DNA of 54,768 nt from the NCBI GenBank assembly GCA_021807115.1, contig JAKAPJ010000007.1, positions 1-54,768 on the forward strand, given 5' to 3'. The number at the start of each line of letters is the position of its first letter. Positions within the stretch are counted from its first letter, which is position 1. This stretch comes from Microcaldota archaeon (GTDB lineage Archaea > Micrarchaeota > Micrarchaeia > Micrarchaeales > Micrarchaeaceae). The notes beneath the pieces are model-generated. The model did not search any database, had not been told where the DNA came from, and worked only from the letters and a program-made list of their open reading frames with translations. Made by a program: the position numbers and the translations under genes. This document shows, in pieces, positions 31,290 through 40,480 of the stretch.

Positions 31290-32303
31290 ATGCTCGACAT
31301 ACTGGTAGGCGGCTTCTACGGCGACGAGGGCAAGGGAAAAGTAGCCACATACCTAGCGCTCAAGGACAACCCCGACATGGCGGTAAGGACCGGGGGCATA
31401 AATGCCGGGCACACCGCAGTATTCAACGGCAAATCGTACAAATTGCGCTCCATACCCTCCGCATTCGTCAACAGCAGGACAAGGCTGGTAATCCCTCCCG
31501 GCGCGCTGATAAAGCGCGACGTGCTCTTCAGGGAGATGGAGGAGACCGGCACGAGGCAGCGGGTGGCGATAGACGGCCACGCCGCAGTGATAACCGACCT
31601 CGAGGCCGAGGAGGAGCGCAACAACGCGCTGCTAAGCAACGAGGTGGGCAGCACGAAGCAGGGCGTTGGTGCTGCCGAGTCCAAGCGGATACTGCGCAGC
31701 CTCAAGCTGGCAAAGGACTATCCAGACCTCTCAGAGTTCATAGCAGATGTGCCTGCTGATGTGGTGGGCTGCCTGAAGGACGGCGGCAGGGTGCAGGTGG
31801 AGGGCAGCCAGGGGCATCTCATAAGCCTGTACCACGGGGTATACCCGTACGTTACCAGCCGCAACACCACGTCGTCCGGTGTGCTCAGCGACGTGGGCGT
31901 GGGGCCAAAGTATGTGGACAACGTCATAGTGATATTCAAGGCCTTCATAACCAGGGTGGGATCTGGGCCCATGGAAGGTGAGTTGGATCCGGCGGAGGCC
32001 GGCAGGTTGGGCATGCTGGAGTTCGGAACCGTCACAGGCAGGCAGAGGAGGGTGGCGCCGTTCAGCCATGCAATAGCCAGGGACGTCGTGCGCATAAACT
32101 CGGCAAACCAGGCCGCCATAACAAAGGTAGACGTGATGTTCAAGGGCGCATCCGGTGTCAGGGAATACGCACGCCTCCCCCCCGACGCGCGGAAGTGGAT
32201 AGAGGACGTAGAGGCAAGGATAGGGATTCCAGTTACACTCATAGGCACTGGCGAGGACGCGCGCGACATGGTTGATCGCCGCGCCGAGGCCGGCAGCGGG
32301 TGA
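31290..32303 (+). CDS. purA: Adenylosuccinate synthetase
   Basis: Joins IMP and aspartate with GTP, the first step from IMP to AMP. The P-loop is [12 protein letters not shown] with catalytic Asp12, and [11 protein letters not shown] contains catalytic His41. [32 protein letters not shown] and [11 protein letters not shown] are the IMP- and loop-motifs. 337 aa is the short archaeal form (bacterial enzymes are about 430). Start ATG 31290, with CTTTTATTTC (about 31249) as TATA box. purB begins 4 nt after the stop. Confidence 0.95.
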   Translation: MLDILVGGFYGDEGKGKVATYLALKDNPDMAVRTGGINAGHTAVFNGKSYKLRSIPSAFVNSRTRLVIPPGALIKRDVLFREMEETGTRQRVAIDGHAAVITDLEAEEERNNALLSNEVGSTKQGVGAAESKRILRSLKLAKDYPDLSEFIADVPADVVGCLKDGGRVQVEGSQGHLISLYHGVYPYVTSRNTTSSGVLSDVGVGPKYVDNVIVIFKAFITRVGSGPMEGELDPAEAGRLGMLEFGTVTGRQRRVAPFSHAIARDVVRINSANQAAITKVDVMFKGASGVREYARLPPDARKWIEDVEARIGIPVTLIGTGEDARDMVDRRAEAGSG

Positions 32304-32307
32304 TCCG

Positions 32308-33723
32308 ATGGCAAAAAGACCGCCGAAGCTTGACGTGTCATATTTGGATTCCGGCGATCCCGTCTCCCCTGTCGGGGTGCGCTACACAACTCCAATAGCA
32401 AGGATATTCGGCGAATCCAGCTACATACAGGCGATACTGGATGTCGAGGCGCAGAACGTAAGCGTGATATCGGAGATGTACCCGTCCAAGATACCGCGCA
32501 GCGCGGCGAGGAAGATAAGGTCCATAGCAGACACAAGGCACGTGGCGCCGCGCGACATAAGGCACACCGAGGCGCTTGCGACCCACCACGAGATGGGTGC
32601 GGTCATAGCTGAGATGTCGCGCAGGGCCGGCAAGGACGGCAAGTACATACACTTCGCCATGACCTCAGCTGACGCGGTAGAGACTGCAAGGGCAATGCAG
32701 CTCTCCGCTGCGCTGGAGGCGCTTGCGGCCACGGTCGCGGGCACGAGGGACACGCTGCTGAAGGTGGCAGTACGCTGGAAGGGGATTGCCGCCATAATGC
32801 GGACGCACGGGCAGCAGGCCATACCATCATCCTTCGGCATGCCTTTCGCGTTCTTCGGCTACTGCCTGCACCGGAATCTGGAGCGGCTGCGCTTCGACAT
32901 GGAGCGGTGCGCGGAGGGCAAGCTATCAGGCGCGATCGGCACGTACGATGTGCACACCAGCGAGGGGATCGACGGCCGCGAGGTGGAGCGCAGGGTGCTG
33001 GGAAGGCTGAAGGTCCGGCCAGCGGAAGCGACAATGCAGACCCCGCCGCGCGAGGGCATAGCCTACATAGTCTCCGACCTCGCCGTGCTGTGCGGCAGGC
33101 TGGAGTCCATAGCGGAGTACATAAAGACACTCAAGAGAACCGAGATACTCGAGATGAAGGAGGAGCCGGACGAAGGGATGGTCGGTAGCTCGGCTATGCC
33201 GCACAAGAACCTCTACGGGAATCCGTTCATAGAGGAGAGGTGCGTGTCCATAGCGCGGACCGTGAGAGGGCATGCGCTCTCCGCTCTAGAGTCGCTGCAG
33301 CAGGAGGACTTCCGCGACCTCACCGCGTCCCTCTCGGACAGGATATCAATACCGGAATCGTTCATACTCTCAGACTATTCCTGCAGGCTCATACGGAACG
33401 TAGTGGAGCGCTCCGCCCCCGTGCCGGAGAACATAGGCAGGAACCTGCGCAGCGGCAACGGGGCGGTCGCATCGCAGCTGCTGATGAGCAGGCTGGTAAA
33501 GAAGGGCGTCTCCAGGGAGGAGGCGCGCAGGCTGGCGCTGCGCAGCGCCAGGGCGGCACAAGGCACCGCCGCGGGCTACATCGGCGCGCTACTTGCGGAT
33601 CCTGACGTGTCAGCGCTGTTGGGGCGGCGCGAGATTGAGCAGCTCGCAGACCCGCAATCCAGCATGGGCAGGTCCAAGGAGATAGTGGAGCGCATAGCAA
33701 GAAAGTACATGGGCAGGCCATGA
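32308..33723 (+). CDS. purB: Adenylosuccinate lyase
   Basis: Releases fumarate from adenylosuccinate to give AMP, and from SAICAR in purine synthesis. The superfamily signature GSSAMPHKNLYGNPFIEE is clear; RTHGQQAIPSSFGMPFAFF holds the catalytic His and MTSADAVETARAMQL the substrate loop. 471 aa from ATG 32308 (the frame opens at 32272 inside purA). Second gene of the purA-purB operon; together they convert IMP to AMP. No de novo purine genes are in the window. Confidence 0.95.
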   Translation: MAKRPPKLDVSYLDSGDPVSPVGVRYTTPIARIFGESSYIQAILDVEAQNVSVISEMYPSKIPRSAARKIRSIADTRHVAPRDIRHTEALATHHEMGAVIAEMSRRAGKDGKYIHFAMTSADAVETARAMQLSAALEALAATVAGTRDTLLKVAVRWKGIAAIMRTHGQQAIPSSFGMPFAFFGYCLHRNLERLRFDMERCAEGKLSGAIGTYDVHTSEGIDGREVERRVLGRLKVRPAEATMQTPPREGIAYIVSDLAVLCGRLESIAEYIKTLKRTEILEMKEEPDEGMVGSSAMPHKNLYGNPFIEERCVSIARTVRGHALSALESLQQEDFRDLTASLSDRISIPESFILSDYSCRLIRNVVERSAPVPENIGRNLRSGNGAVASQLLMSRLVKKGVSREEARRLALRSARAAQGTAAGYIGALLADPDVSALLGRREIEQLADPQSSMGRSKEIVERIARKYMGRP

Positions 33724-33795
33724 CCCGCCCATCCGGCCGCGCAGCGTCGGGAGGGAACTTAAAGCTATTTAAAATGGCAATCCGTAATGTATTGC

Positions 33796-34314
33796 ATGGC
33801 AATGGAGCTCCTTGCGGAGATTTCCGAGGCTGATTTCGGCGCAAGGCAGGACCGCCTGGTGGAGTATTCCATAAGGAAGGCCGCTAGGGCAGTCCTTTTC
33901 GACCAGGACCACAGGGTCGCACTGCTTGCGCTGCAGAAGCCAGGCCTGCACAAGGTGCCAGGCGGCATACTGCGGCCTGGCGAGACCGCGGAGCACGGGC
34001 TCAAGCGCGAGGTGATGGAATCTACGGGCTTCGCCATCAAAATAGGCGAGCCGCTCGGGGCGGTCATAGAGTATCGCGATGCGTACCGCAAGATGCAGAT
34101 ATCGTACTGCTACATAGCCCACACGATGGGGAAATCGAAGGGCTCCCACTTCACAAAGGAGGACGTCGACCAAGGGGCCAAGCTCGTGTGGATGCCGCTC
34201 GACGAAGCGATACACACAATAAGCAGGGAGAAGCCCCCCATACCAGAGGGCAAGTACATAGTGAGGCGCGAGCTGATACTGCTCAAGCGCGCGAAGGAGA
34301 TGAAGTACAGGTAG
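33796..34314 (+). CDS. Nudix hydrolase with an altered Nudix box
   Basis: The box reads GGILRPGETAEHGLKREVME followed by STGF: G-x5-E-x7-REV-x-E-S-x-G-F, so the second Glu of the metal-binding EE pair is Ser. Metal binding may be weaker or changed. LFDQDHRVALLALQKPGLHK before the box and the C-terminal WMPLDEAIHTI are as usual. About 172 aa. I choose ATG 33796: the TATA box CTATTTAAAAT (33765-33775) predicts transcription start right there. ATG 33787 and 33802 are alternatives. It follows the purA-purB operon, fitting nucleotide metabolism or house-cleaning. Confidence 0.8.
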   Translation: MAMELLAEISEADFGARQDRLVEYSIRKAARAVLFDQDHRVALLALQKPGLHKVPGGILRPGETAEHGLKREVMESTGFAIKIGEPLGAVIEYRDAYRKMQISYCYIAHTMGKSKGSHFTKEDVDQGAKLVWMPLDEAIHTISREKPPIPEGKYIVRRELILLKRAKEMKYR

Positions 34315-34369
34315 GGCAAGGACGGCATACGCATACAATCGCCGGAAGGCGCGACCATGGGTGTTTGCA

Positions 34370-35047
34370 ATGGCTGACCAATATTCCGAGGCCGCATCAC
34401 TCATACCTGGGGGCAGGCCTGCCTCATCCGAGCGCAAGGGCACGCTCAGGGAACGCAGAACCCCGTCCGGAGGGAGGTATCCGCCATTCATAAACGAGGT
34501 GCTGTTCTGCATAGACATAGTATTCAACGCCGCAGGGTGCACTGACAGGCAAATGGACGTGGCTGAATCCGTCTCCTTCTACTACAAGCTCAGCGTGCTG
34601 CCGCTTCTCCTGCTTGTGGCCCTTGGTTATTACACCGGGCTCACGCCATTCACCAACACGGTCCTTGGCGGGCTTGTCTCGAGCCAGGCTGGCGCCATTG
34701 TGCTGACCGTGATACTGCTGTGGATCGCCCTGCCCCTTGCACTAGCCGCGCTATCAATAGTGTGCCACATAATCGGTCACCTCTCAGGGTTCAGGGACGA
34801 GTTCCAAAGGACGTTCTGCTCAGTGATATACGCCATATCCCCTTACCTGCTTCTCTCGTCCATCCCAGAGCTTTTCGGTAACTACGGCATATTCATATAC
34901 ACCTGCATAGGCCTGCTTTCGGTATGGGTGTTCGCCAACGCCGCGGAGAACCAGCAGGGCGTGGACAAGGTGCGCGGGGTTTGCGTGCTCGGCATATCCG
35001 CGCTGCTGCTCGGTCTGGCCGCGTGGGCGCTGCGCAGCGCGCCATAG
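34370..35047 (+). CDS. Membrane protein, possibly Yip1-like
   Basis: About 225 residues: a soluble N-terminus of 60 residues rich in Arg/Gly/Pro, a short amphipathic part (NEVLFCIDIVFNAAG), then five hydrophobic segments (KLSVLPLLLLVALGYYTG to ISALLLGLAAWAL). The arrangement of a cytoplasmic N-terminus plus five close helices resembles the Yip1 domain of archaeal hypothetical proteins, but I cannot confirm it. Start ATG 34370 (MADQYSE) or 34361. No enzymatic motif. Confidence 0.65.
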   Translation: MADQYSEAASLIPGGRPASSERKGTLRERRTPSGGRYPPFINEVLFCIDIVFNAAGCTDRQMDVAESVSFYYKLSVLPLLLLVALGYYTGLTPFTNTVLGGLVSSQAGAIVLTVILLWIALPLALAALSIVCHIIGHLSGFRDEFQRTFCSVIYAISPYLLLSSIPELFGNYGIFIYTCIGLLSVWVFANAAENQQGVDKVRGVCVLGISALLLGLAAWALRSAP

Positions 35048-35086
35048 GGCCCGCGCATTTTTAATGGCGCATCCCGGTCTTAGAGC

Positions 35087-35413
35087 ATGGACGCAGCAGG
35101 GACGGCATGGGCCGGGAGGGACAACCCGTTCGGGCTAACCATAGTGTTCGTTCTGGCGATATCAATCACCACGCTTGCGACGTTAATACTGCCCGCACCC
35201 GCGCAGGGCATGTTCGCGGTCATAACCGGGCCGTTCAACGTGTCAATCGAAAGGAATGCGCTTGTAAACATACTGCCGCTCGCAGGCATAACGGCGTTCG
35301 CCGAGCTCTACCTGAAGGCGACCGGAAGGGAGTTCGAGATACTGGCAATACTGCTGTGCGGCACGTGGGCTACATACGCCCTTACAACCTACTACATAGT
35401 GACCACAAAGTGA
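35087..35413 (+). CDS. Small membrane protein
   Basis: 108 residues with three hydrophobic segments (LTIVFVLAISITTLATLIL, about 17-36; LVNILPLAGITAFAELYL, about 58-75; EILAILLCGTWATYALTTYY, about 84-103). Function unknown. The next gene starts inside its stop (GTGA at 35410-35413), so the pair is translationally coupled and the two products may act together in the membrane. Confidence 0.6.
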   Translation: MDAAGTAWAGRDNPFGLTIVFVLAISITTLATLILPAPAQGMFAVITGPFNVSIERNALVNILPLAGITAFAELYLKATGREFEILAILLCGTWATYALTTYYIVTTK

Positions 35414-35781
35414 CCACAAGAACGGTAGCCGGAGTAGCCGGCACCTCACTTATAGGTATCAACATACTGCTCTTCCTCATTCCCTTCATCCTTGCGGATG
35501 GCATATCGTATGTAGCGCGGTCCCTGCGCCCCCTCCCCTCCCATCCGGCCGTGGCCGCCCGTGCACTGTTTCTGTTCCTGCTCTCGCTTGCGGCGGCATA
35601 CGGGCTGTATGAGCTTCTCATTCTCGACTATGTGGCGGCCAACCCGTACATTGCCGTGCACATACATGGTATCCGGGTAGAGGCGCCCCTTACGCTTACG
35701 GTGCTGGGCTTCCGCAGGTTCGCGCTCCCGCGCGCTGCGCTTCGGAGCGAAAGGGCCGCAGCAGACCCCGGCGCGTTCTGA
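35410..35781 (+). CDS. Small membrane protein coupled to the preceding gene
   Basis: A 123-residue protein from GTG 35410, which overlaps the stop of the upstream gene by 4 nt. Two hydrophobic segments (VAGVAGTSLIGINILLFLIP and AARALFLFLLSLAAAYGLYE) flank a short basic Pro-rich loop; the C-terminal part is Arg/Ala-rich. The same frame is open further upstream, but that part is the shadow of the previous gene. Unknown function. Confidence 0.6.
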   Translation: MTTRTVAGVAGTSLIGINILLFLIPFILADGISYVARSLRPLPSHPAVAARALFLFLLSLAAAYGLYELLILDYVAANPYIAVHIHGIRVEAPLTLTVLGFRRFALPRAALRSERAAADPGAF

Positions 35782-35841
35782 TACGGTTGCATTCGCGTCC
35801 AGCTTATAGAGTTTCGCATACCAAAGTCCTCGGGTGTTTGC

Positions 35842-36441
35842 TTGGAAAGGAAGGAACTCGACATGGTCTTTCGGTTCATGCTTGCGGCAAACCGCATCAA
35901 GTCACTCAAGAGATCAGGATGGGTGCTCAGCGGCATAGACGAGCCCGAGCATGTAGGCGACCACTCGTTCGGCGTCGCGCTACTTTCGTACATAATGGCC
36001 AAGAACATGGGGCTTGACGCCGACAAGTGCATGCGCATGGGGCTCATACACGACGTGTGCGAGGCAGTGCACGGCGACATAGCAAGGCGTCCCACAGAGG
36101 CGCTGCAGGGGATCACCAACAGGGAGAAGGAGGCCATAGAGGACCGCAGCATGCGTAGGATGCTCTCTGTCCTGTCCCGCAAGGACAGGGCGCACTTCGC
36201 CGGCCTGTGGAGGGAGTCCATCGAGATGAAGACCCCCGAGTCGAGGGTGGTAAGGGCTGCCGACGGCATGGACCTGTTGCTGCAGCTGACCGAGTACTCT
36301 AAGCGCATAGGCGATGCGGAGCGGCTGGAGGAGTTCCTTACCACATCGAAGCGGAAGATGAGCGGCGACGACTTCCTTTACCTGTACGGCAAGGCCCGCC
36401 GCCGCATACTCAGTTCGCGCCGCGCCCGCCGAGGCCGTTGA
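35842..36441 (+). CDS. HD-domain phosphohydrolase (5'-deoxynucleotidase YfbR-like)
   Basis: A metal-dependent phosphohydrolase of the COG1896 type, which removes phosphate from deoxynucleoside monophosphates. The ligands are visible: EHVGDHSFGVALLSY (His37), GLIHDVCEAVHGDI (His70-Asp71) and RAADGMDLLLQL (distal Asp). 199 aa from TTG 35842; ATG 35863 is possible but would cut residues before the first helix. A TATA-like CTTATAGA lies about 40 nt upstream. The 3' end overlaps the convergent hydrolase gene by 32 nt. Confidence 0.85.
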   Translation: MERKELDMVFRFMLAANRIKSLKRSGWVLSGIDEPEHVGDHSFGVALLSYIMAKNMGLDADKCMRMGLIHDVCEAVHGDIARRPTEALQGITNREKEAIEDRSMRRMLSVLSRKDRAHFAGLWRESIEMKTPESRVVRAADGMDLLLQLTEYSKRIGDAERLEEFLTTSKRKMSGDDFLYLYGKARRRILSSRRARRGR

Positions 36442-37321
36442 CAGCCGCGCCTTTCCCGAGCCAGTCCAGCGCCGCGCCCGCGGCCTGCCCCTCGTGCCCC
36501 TCAAAGGAATGCCCCGCGCCCCCCACCACGCCACTATGGAATGCCCGCGATCCCGACTTTACCCTCAGGATGTCCAGGTACGTTGCCACTGGCTTGAGCG
36601 CGTGCCTCTCCTCGCTGCCGAACGCCGCAAAAATGGGCACCCTTATGGATGCGAACTCCTTCATGCTCCCGTCATAGTTGAACAGCCTGGCCTCTGGGCA
36701 TGCAAGATCCGCCACAGACAGGAATCTCCTTGCGCAGAACGACGACGGTATCCCGCTTGCTGTCATTTTTCCCCTGCGCCCCTTCACCATCCTGCGGCAC
36801 AGCGCAACAATGGCGCCGAACCTCCTGCCCAGCTCCTTGCGGTGTATGTTGTAATCATCCGCCGGCGCAAAAAGCAGCACCGCCACAACGCCCGCATCCT
36901 TCTTCCTGTGCTGGTAGTATGCCACCTTCTGGCATCCGGTGCTGTGCCCGGATAGCACGAACCGCCTGAAGCCGTACTTGTGCATTGCCGCCATCGCGGC
37001 GCGGATATCCAGCACGCAGTCCTCGAAGCGCTCATAGTCGGTGCCTGCAAGAATGAAGCCCTTCCCCCTGCTTGGCTGCAGGTCTACGAGCGCCACAGGG
37101 TCATGGCCCCGCGTGTTTGCCAGGAATGTCGCGATGCCACGCGCGGCGGCCTCTTTCGCAAGTGCAATCCCCAGCCCGCTCTCGTAAAAGTTGCCGGTCA
37201 TGCCGTGCACGTGGATTATGCACGTCTTGGCGCCGCTTGGCGCCACCAGCATGCCGTGCAGCACCGCCCCGTCAGACGCCACGTACCTTACCAGCCTGCC
37301 CTCGATGTCCTGCCCGGCCAT
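36410..37321 (-). CDS. Alpha/beta hydrolase
   Basis: A 303-residue serine hydrolase. The first beta strands and oxyanion region are TCIIHVHGMTGNFYESG. The nucleophile Ser127 sits in the elbow LSGHSTGCQK, and the His is probably in GGAGHSFEGHEGQ near the end. The layout resembles the DUF1749/esterase-like group that acts on small amide or ester substrates. Start ATG 37321 (MAGQDIEGRLVRYVASDG); the frame is open to 37387 without coding character. It is divergent from the PRTase gene at 37430, sharing a 108-nt promoter region. Confidence 0.82.
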   Translation of the reverse strand: MAGQDIEGRLVRYVASDGAVLHGMLVAPSGAKTCIIHVHGMTGNFYESGLGIALAKEAAARGIATFLANTRGHDPVALVDLQPSRGKGFILAGTDYERFEDCVLDIRAAMAAMHKYGFRRFVLSGHSTGCQKVAYYQHRKKDAGVVAVLLFAPADDYNIHRKELGRRFGAIVALCRRMVKGRRGKMTASGIPSSFCARRFLSVADLACPEARLFNYDGSMKEFASIRVPIFAAFGSEERHALKPVATYLDILRVKSGSRAFHSGVVGGAGHSFEGHEGQAAGAALDWLGKGAAVNGLGGRGAN

Positions 37322-37396
37322 GCCTACCGTAGTTATCTGGCAAGCAGCATTTATAAGCAGTCTTCCGCCCCGCAGCCCCACACGCATCCGAACAAG

Positions 37397-37405
37397 CTTT
37401 TTATA
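37397..37405 (+). promoter_or_regulatory. TATA box of the phosphoribosyltransferase gene
   Basis: CTTTTTATA, centred about 29 nt upstream of ATG 37430. The distance predicts a leaderless mRNA starting at or next to the ATG. Confidence 0.6.
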
Positions 37406-37429
37406 GCTTGGATCCGAAATATAGCTGCC

Positions 37430-37900
37430 ATGACGGAAAAGCAGATTGTGGGCTGGGACGAGTTCGGCAGGCTTGCCGAGGCCCTGGCCGAGAAGATAAC
37501 CCAGAAGTACGACGGCAGCATAGACGTGGTGATAGGCATGGCAAGGGGCGGAATCCCCCTGTCCATGCTTGTCTCAGACCGGCTCCATACAGAGCTGGAC
37601 TTCATGAGGGTCAAGTCATACAGGGACATCGACGTGCGCGCCGAGCCGCAGCTTGTGTTCGACATACGCATGGACATCAACAACAGGACCGTGCTAGTGG
37701 TCGACGACCTGTCTGACAAGGGCGACACCTTCGATTTCGCCACCAAGCACCTCAATGCGGACTTCAAGCCCAAGCACGTCTACACCGCATCGATATTCGT
37801 CAAGCCCTGGACCCACTTCGTACCCGATGTCTACCTGGAGAAGACCGAGAAATGGATAGTCTACCCCTGGGAAATGAACGAGTTCGGGGTAAACAAGTAG
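37430..37900 (+). CDS. Purine phosphoribosyltransferase (Gpt/Hpt-like)
   Basis: Transfers the ribose-phosphate of PRPP to a purine base. The PRPP motif is VLVVDDLSDKGDT (residues 88-100), VVIGMARGGIPLSMLVSD is the N-terminal substrate loop, and the C-terminus has PDVYLEKTEKWIVYPWE, which holds the ring-stacking Trp region of the xanthine/hypoxanthine type (COG2236). 156 aa. The adjacent convergent gene is a guanine deaminase, which would supply xanthine. A xanthine or hypoxanthine specificity is an inference from that pairing. Confidence 0.87.
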   Translation: MTEKQIVGWDEFGRLAEALAEKITQKYDGSIDVVIGMARGGIPLSMLVSDRLHTELDFMRVKSYRDIDVRAEPQLVFDIRMDINNRTVLVVDDLSDKGDTFDFATKHLNADFKPKHVYTASIFVKPWTHFVPDVYLEKTEKWIVYPWEMNEFGVNK

Positions 37901-39196
37901 CTACCTCCCCCTGCTAACCGGCTCGCCGGCCACGTATGTCGCCGCCACGGCCCTGCGGCTTCCCCTATACACTATCTGCGAGACCAGCTCCTCGCCGCTG
38001 CGCGGCATCTCGGTCCCCATAGGGTCAACGTACCTGCGGTCCAGTACCACGAAGTCCGCGAACTTGCCTGGCGCTAGGCTTCCTATATCCCTCTCAGCCC
38101 CAAGCACCGCCGCGCCCCCGAGCGTCGCGAGGTAGAACGCGTCTGCGGGCGCAAGGACGCGTCCAGGCCCCCGGCCTGCCATGCTCCTAACCTTAGACAT
38201 CATGCACGCGTCCGCCATCTCCCTGAATATCGACAGCACCGTGCCCGCCCCTACATCCGACCCCAGGCCTACCTTGAGCCCCGCGCCGATGATCCTTCCC
38301 GCGTCGAATATCCCGCTTCTTAGGAAGAAGTTGGAGTTGGGGCAGTGGGCAACGCCGCTGCGGCCTGCCTTCATCATCCTGATCTCTCCATCGCCCATGT
38401 GTATGCAGTGCGCCATCACCGTCCTTTCAGTAAGCAGCCCCGCCTGCCTGTACACGTCGGTATAGCTGGCTGCATTGGGAAACAGCTCCCTGACCCATGC
38501 CACCTCCCCGAGGTTCTCCCCCAGGTGCGTCTGTATGAATGCACCGTACTTCTTCGCGAGCCGCCCAGCGCCCTTCATCAGCTCCATGCTGCATGTCGGC
38601 GCGAACCTGGGCGTGAAAACATACCGCAGCCTCCCGCCGCCCGTGCCGTCCCATTCCCTGCACAGCCTTTCGCTCGCCGCCAGCGACTCGGCCGTCCCCT
38701 CCCGCAGCGAGTCCGGGGAGTTCCTGTCCATCATCACCTTCCCCATCCAGACCCGCAGCCCGCTCCTCTCCGCCCACCCGAACGCCCTCCTTGTCGCCTC
38801 CTCGTGCACGGTGCTGTATACGCATGCCGCAGTGGTCCCGTTCTCCGCAAGCGCGGTGAAGAAATGCCTTGCCCTTGCGCCCGCGACCCTCGGATTCTCA
38901 AAAGTGCTTTCGAACTTGAATGTGTAGTTGTTGAGCCAGTCTATCAGCTCGTAGCCGTCCATCGCCACCATCCCGTACTGTGGAAGGTGCACATGTGTGT
39001 CCACGAGCCCTGGTATTATTATTCCGCCCCTGAGGTCCACGGTCCCGCTGCCCCTCGAATGGACGGATCCGAAGCTTCCGCACCTGACTATCCTGCCGCC
39101 CCTGCCCACCGCAAGCCCGCCGTCCTCCCGGTACTCGAACTTCCCCGGCGCCACGGGGTTTAGTATGCTGCCCCTGTACACGGTAACATCAGGCAC
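37901..39196 (-). CDS. guaD: Guanine deaminase (amidohydrolase)
   Basis: Converts guanine to xanthine and ammonia. The metal motif PGLVDTHVHLPQYG (HxH at residues 68-70, followed by the family PQ), FTPRFAPTCS (a guanine deaminase hallmark), QTHLGEN, the His in MAHCIHMGD and the Asp in LGSDVGAGT form the catalytic set. 431 aa from GTG 39196. The frame is open to 39274, but a minus-strand TATA element (GTATTTATAG, about 39279-39290) places those codons at or before the transcript start; GTG 39265 is an alternative. It ends directly against the PRTase gene (convergent). Confidence 0.9.
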   Translation of the reverse strand: MPDVTVYRGSILNPVAPGKFEYREDGGLAVGRGGRIVRCGSFGSVHSRGSGTVDLRGGIIIPGLVDTHVHLPQYGMVAMDGYELIDWLNNYTFKFESTFENPRVAGARARHFFTALAENGTTAACVYSTVHEEATRRAFGWAERSGLRVWMGKVMMDRNSPDSLREGTAESLAASERLCREWDGTGGGRLRYVFTPRFAPTCSMELMKGAGRLAKKYGAFIQTHLGENLGEVAWVRELFPNAASYTDVYRQAGLLTERTVMAHCIHMGDGEIRMMKAGRSGVAHCPNSNFFLRSGIFDAGRIIGAGLKVGLGSDVGAGTVLSIFREMADACMMSKVRSMAGRGPGRVLAPADAFYLATLGGAAVLGAERDIGSLAPGKFADFVVLDRRYVDPMGTEMPRSGEELVSQIVYRGSRRAVAATYVAGEPVSRGR

Positions 39197-39346
39197 GGTA
39201 CCACTGCGGCCCAAGGCGTGCCGGTCCGATGCTGCCAGCCGCGCCTTTAATCCTGATATTATCACATACTGCAAAAGCTATAAATACGGTGTTGCATACA
39301 TATCCCCTTACCTCGGATCTCGCTGTCGCGGCCCAGGTGTGGCATT

Positions 39347-40084
39347 ATGTCCGCGCTTCCAAAGATAACACCGTTCGTAATCGGCGCAGTGGCAATAATA
39401 GGATTCGGCATGCTCGGCACGTACCTGATAGGCCAGCAGGGCGGATTCAGCTCAAAGATAGGGCTCATAGACTCGCTATACTTTACAATAGAGACCATAT
39501 CAACCGTGGGGTACGGGGACATAGTGCCAGTAACCCCCCTCGCAAAGGCGTTCGTAATACTGCTGATAGCGCTGGGCGTGTCGGTGGTCTTCGGGGCGAT
39601 GATAGGAGTGGTGGGGGACTTTGTAAGCTCCAGGTTTGAGGAGCTGTCAGGTCATATATCCTCCGCCCAGACCAAGCGCCTGAGAAACCACACTGTGCTC
39701 ATAGGCTACAACGCCACAAACAGGCTCCTCGCCGAGAACCTCAAGGCGTCGAAGCGCCGCTTCATAATAGCCGTGGAGGATGCGGACGTGCTCGAGCACC
39801 TCAGGGACTTCGGGTACACAGCATTCCTCACAGACGAGAGCTCCGAGGCTGAAATAAGGGAGCTGGGGGTCGAGAGGGCGCGCAGGGTTGTCATAGACCT
39901 GGAGGAGAGGTCAAAGTCAATATACACCTCGCTTATAGTGAAGGGTGTCGCGGGGCGGCACACGGACATCGTGGTGGTGAACTCGTCGCTCGAGACCATA
40001 AAGTACCTCCATGGCATAGGGATAAAGAACATAGTCAACCCCGCGGCAATGGCCGCCACCAAGATAGGCCAGATGACCGAGTAG
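39347..40084 (+). CDS. Potassium channel with RCK (TrkA-N) domain
   Basis: A two-helix K+ channel of the MthK type. First helix about residues 9-28, pore helix SLYFTIETI, selectivity filter STVGYGDIV (TVGYG 53-57), second helix FVILLIALGVSVVFGAMIGV. A linker of 25 residues leads to the cytoplasmic RCK domain (HTVLIGYNATNRLLAENL; FGYTAFLTDESSEAEIRELG), which gates by ligand or Ca2+. The RCK domain is short (about 130 aa) and lacks the C-terminal TrkA-C lobe. 245 aa. TATA box AGCTATAAATAC at about 39277-39288, shared with the divergent guaD promoter. Confidence 0.93.
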   Translation: MSALPKITPFVIGAVAIIGFGMLGTYLIGQQGGFSSKIGLIDSLYFTIETISTVGYGDIVPVTPLAKAFVILLIALGVSVVFGAMIGVVGDFVSSRFEELSGHISSAQTKRLRNHTVLIGYNATNRLLAENLKASKRRFIIAVEDADVLEHLRDFGYTAFLTDESSEAEIRELGVERARRVVIDLEERSKSIYTSLIVKGVAGRHTDIVVVNSSLETIKYLHGIGIKNIVNPAAMAATKIGQMTE

Positions 40085-40117
40085 CGGGCAAGGAATCGGC
40101 ATATGCATCGGCAGGGG

Positions 40118-40157
40118 AAAAGAAAGAAGAAAAAAAAAGAAATAAAAAACAAATCAT
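40118..40157 (-). terminator. T-rich terminator of the minus-strand gene at 40154
   Basis: On the minus strand this is a 40-nt pyrimidine run with about 30 T residues (plus strand: A/G only, AAAGAAAGAAGAAAAAAAAA is its core), starting at the stop of the gene at 40154. T-runs without a hairpin are the usual archaeal terminators. It also separates this gene from the convergent K+ channel gene. Confidence 0.6.
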
Positions 40158-40480
40158 TCCTGCCCATGGCCCCCGCACGTGCAGTGCATGAGCGCCTGGT
40201 CGAACCTGTCCCCGTCGAGGTGGATTTTTATCCTATAGCCCACCTTACCGAGGCCGGCCCTGCCGTACATCTCGGAGATCTTCCTGGACCGCACAATGTT
40301 CTGCAGTGCGGATATCAAGATCTCCTTCAGGTCCTCGTCCTTAGACCTCGTGCCTGCCCAGTCCCCACGGGGGCTGTCAAGGCCGTACGCGCGGTTCATT
40401 TCCGCTATCAGGCAGTCTATGCCCAATCCCAGCTTCGTCTCGTTTGTTTCGTTGGTTTCGTATTGGCTTCGCTCGGTCAT
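40154..40480 (-). CDS. Hypothetical small protein
   Basis: 108 residues, start ATG 40480 (MTERSQYETNETNETK). The N-terminus has two short direct repeats (ETNETNET); a helical centre (LKEILISALQNIVRSRKISE) and a beta-like end (GYRIKIHLDGDRFDQALM) close with a Cys/His cluster CTCGGHG that might bind metal. No family recognised. Good codon use and its own T-rich terminator support a real gene. Confidence 0.55.
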   Translation of the reverse strand: MTERSQYETNETNETKLGLGIDCLIAEMNRAYGLDSPRGDWAGTRSKDEDLKEILISALQNIVRSRKISEMYGRAGLGKVGYRIKIHLDGDRFDQALMHCTCGGHGQE

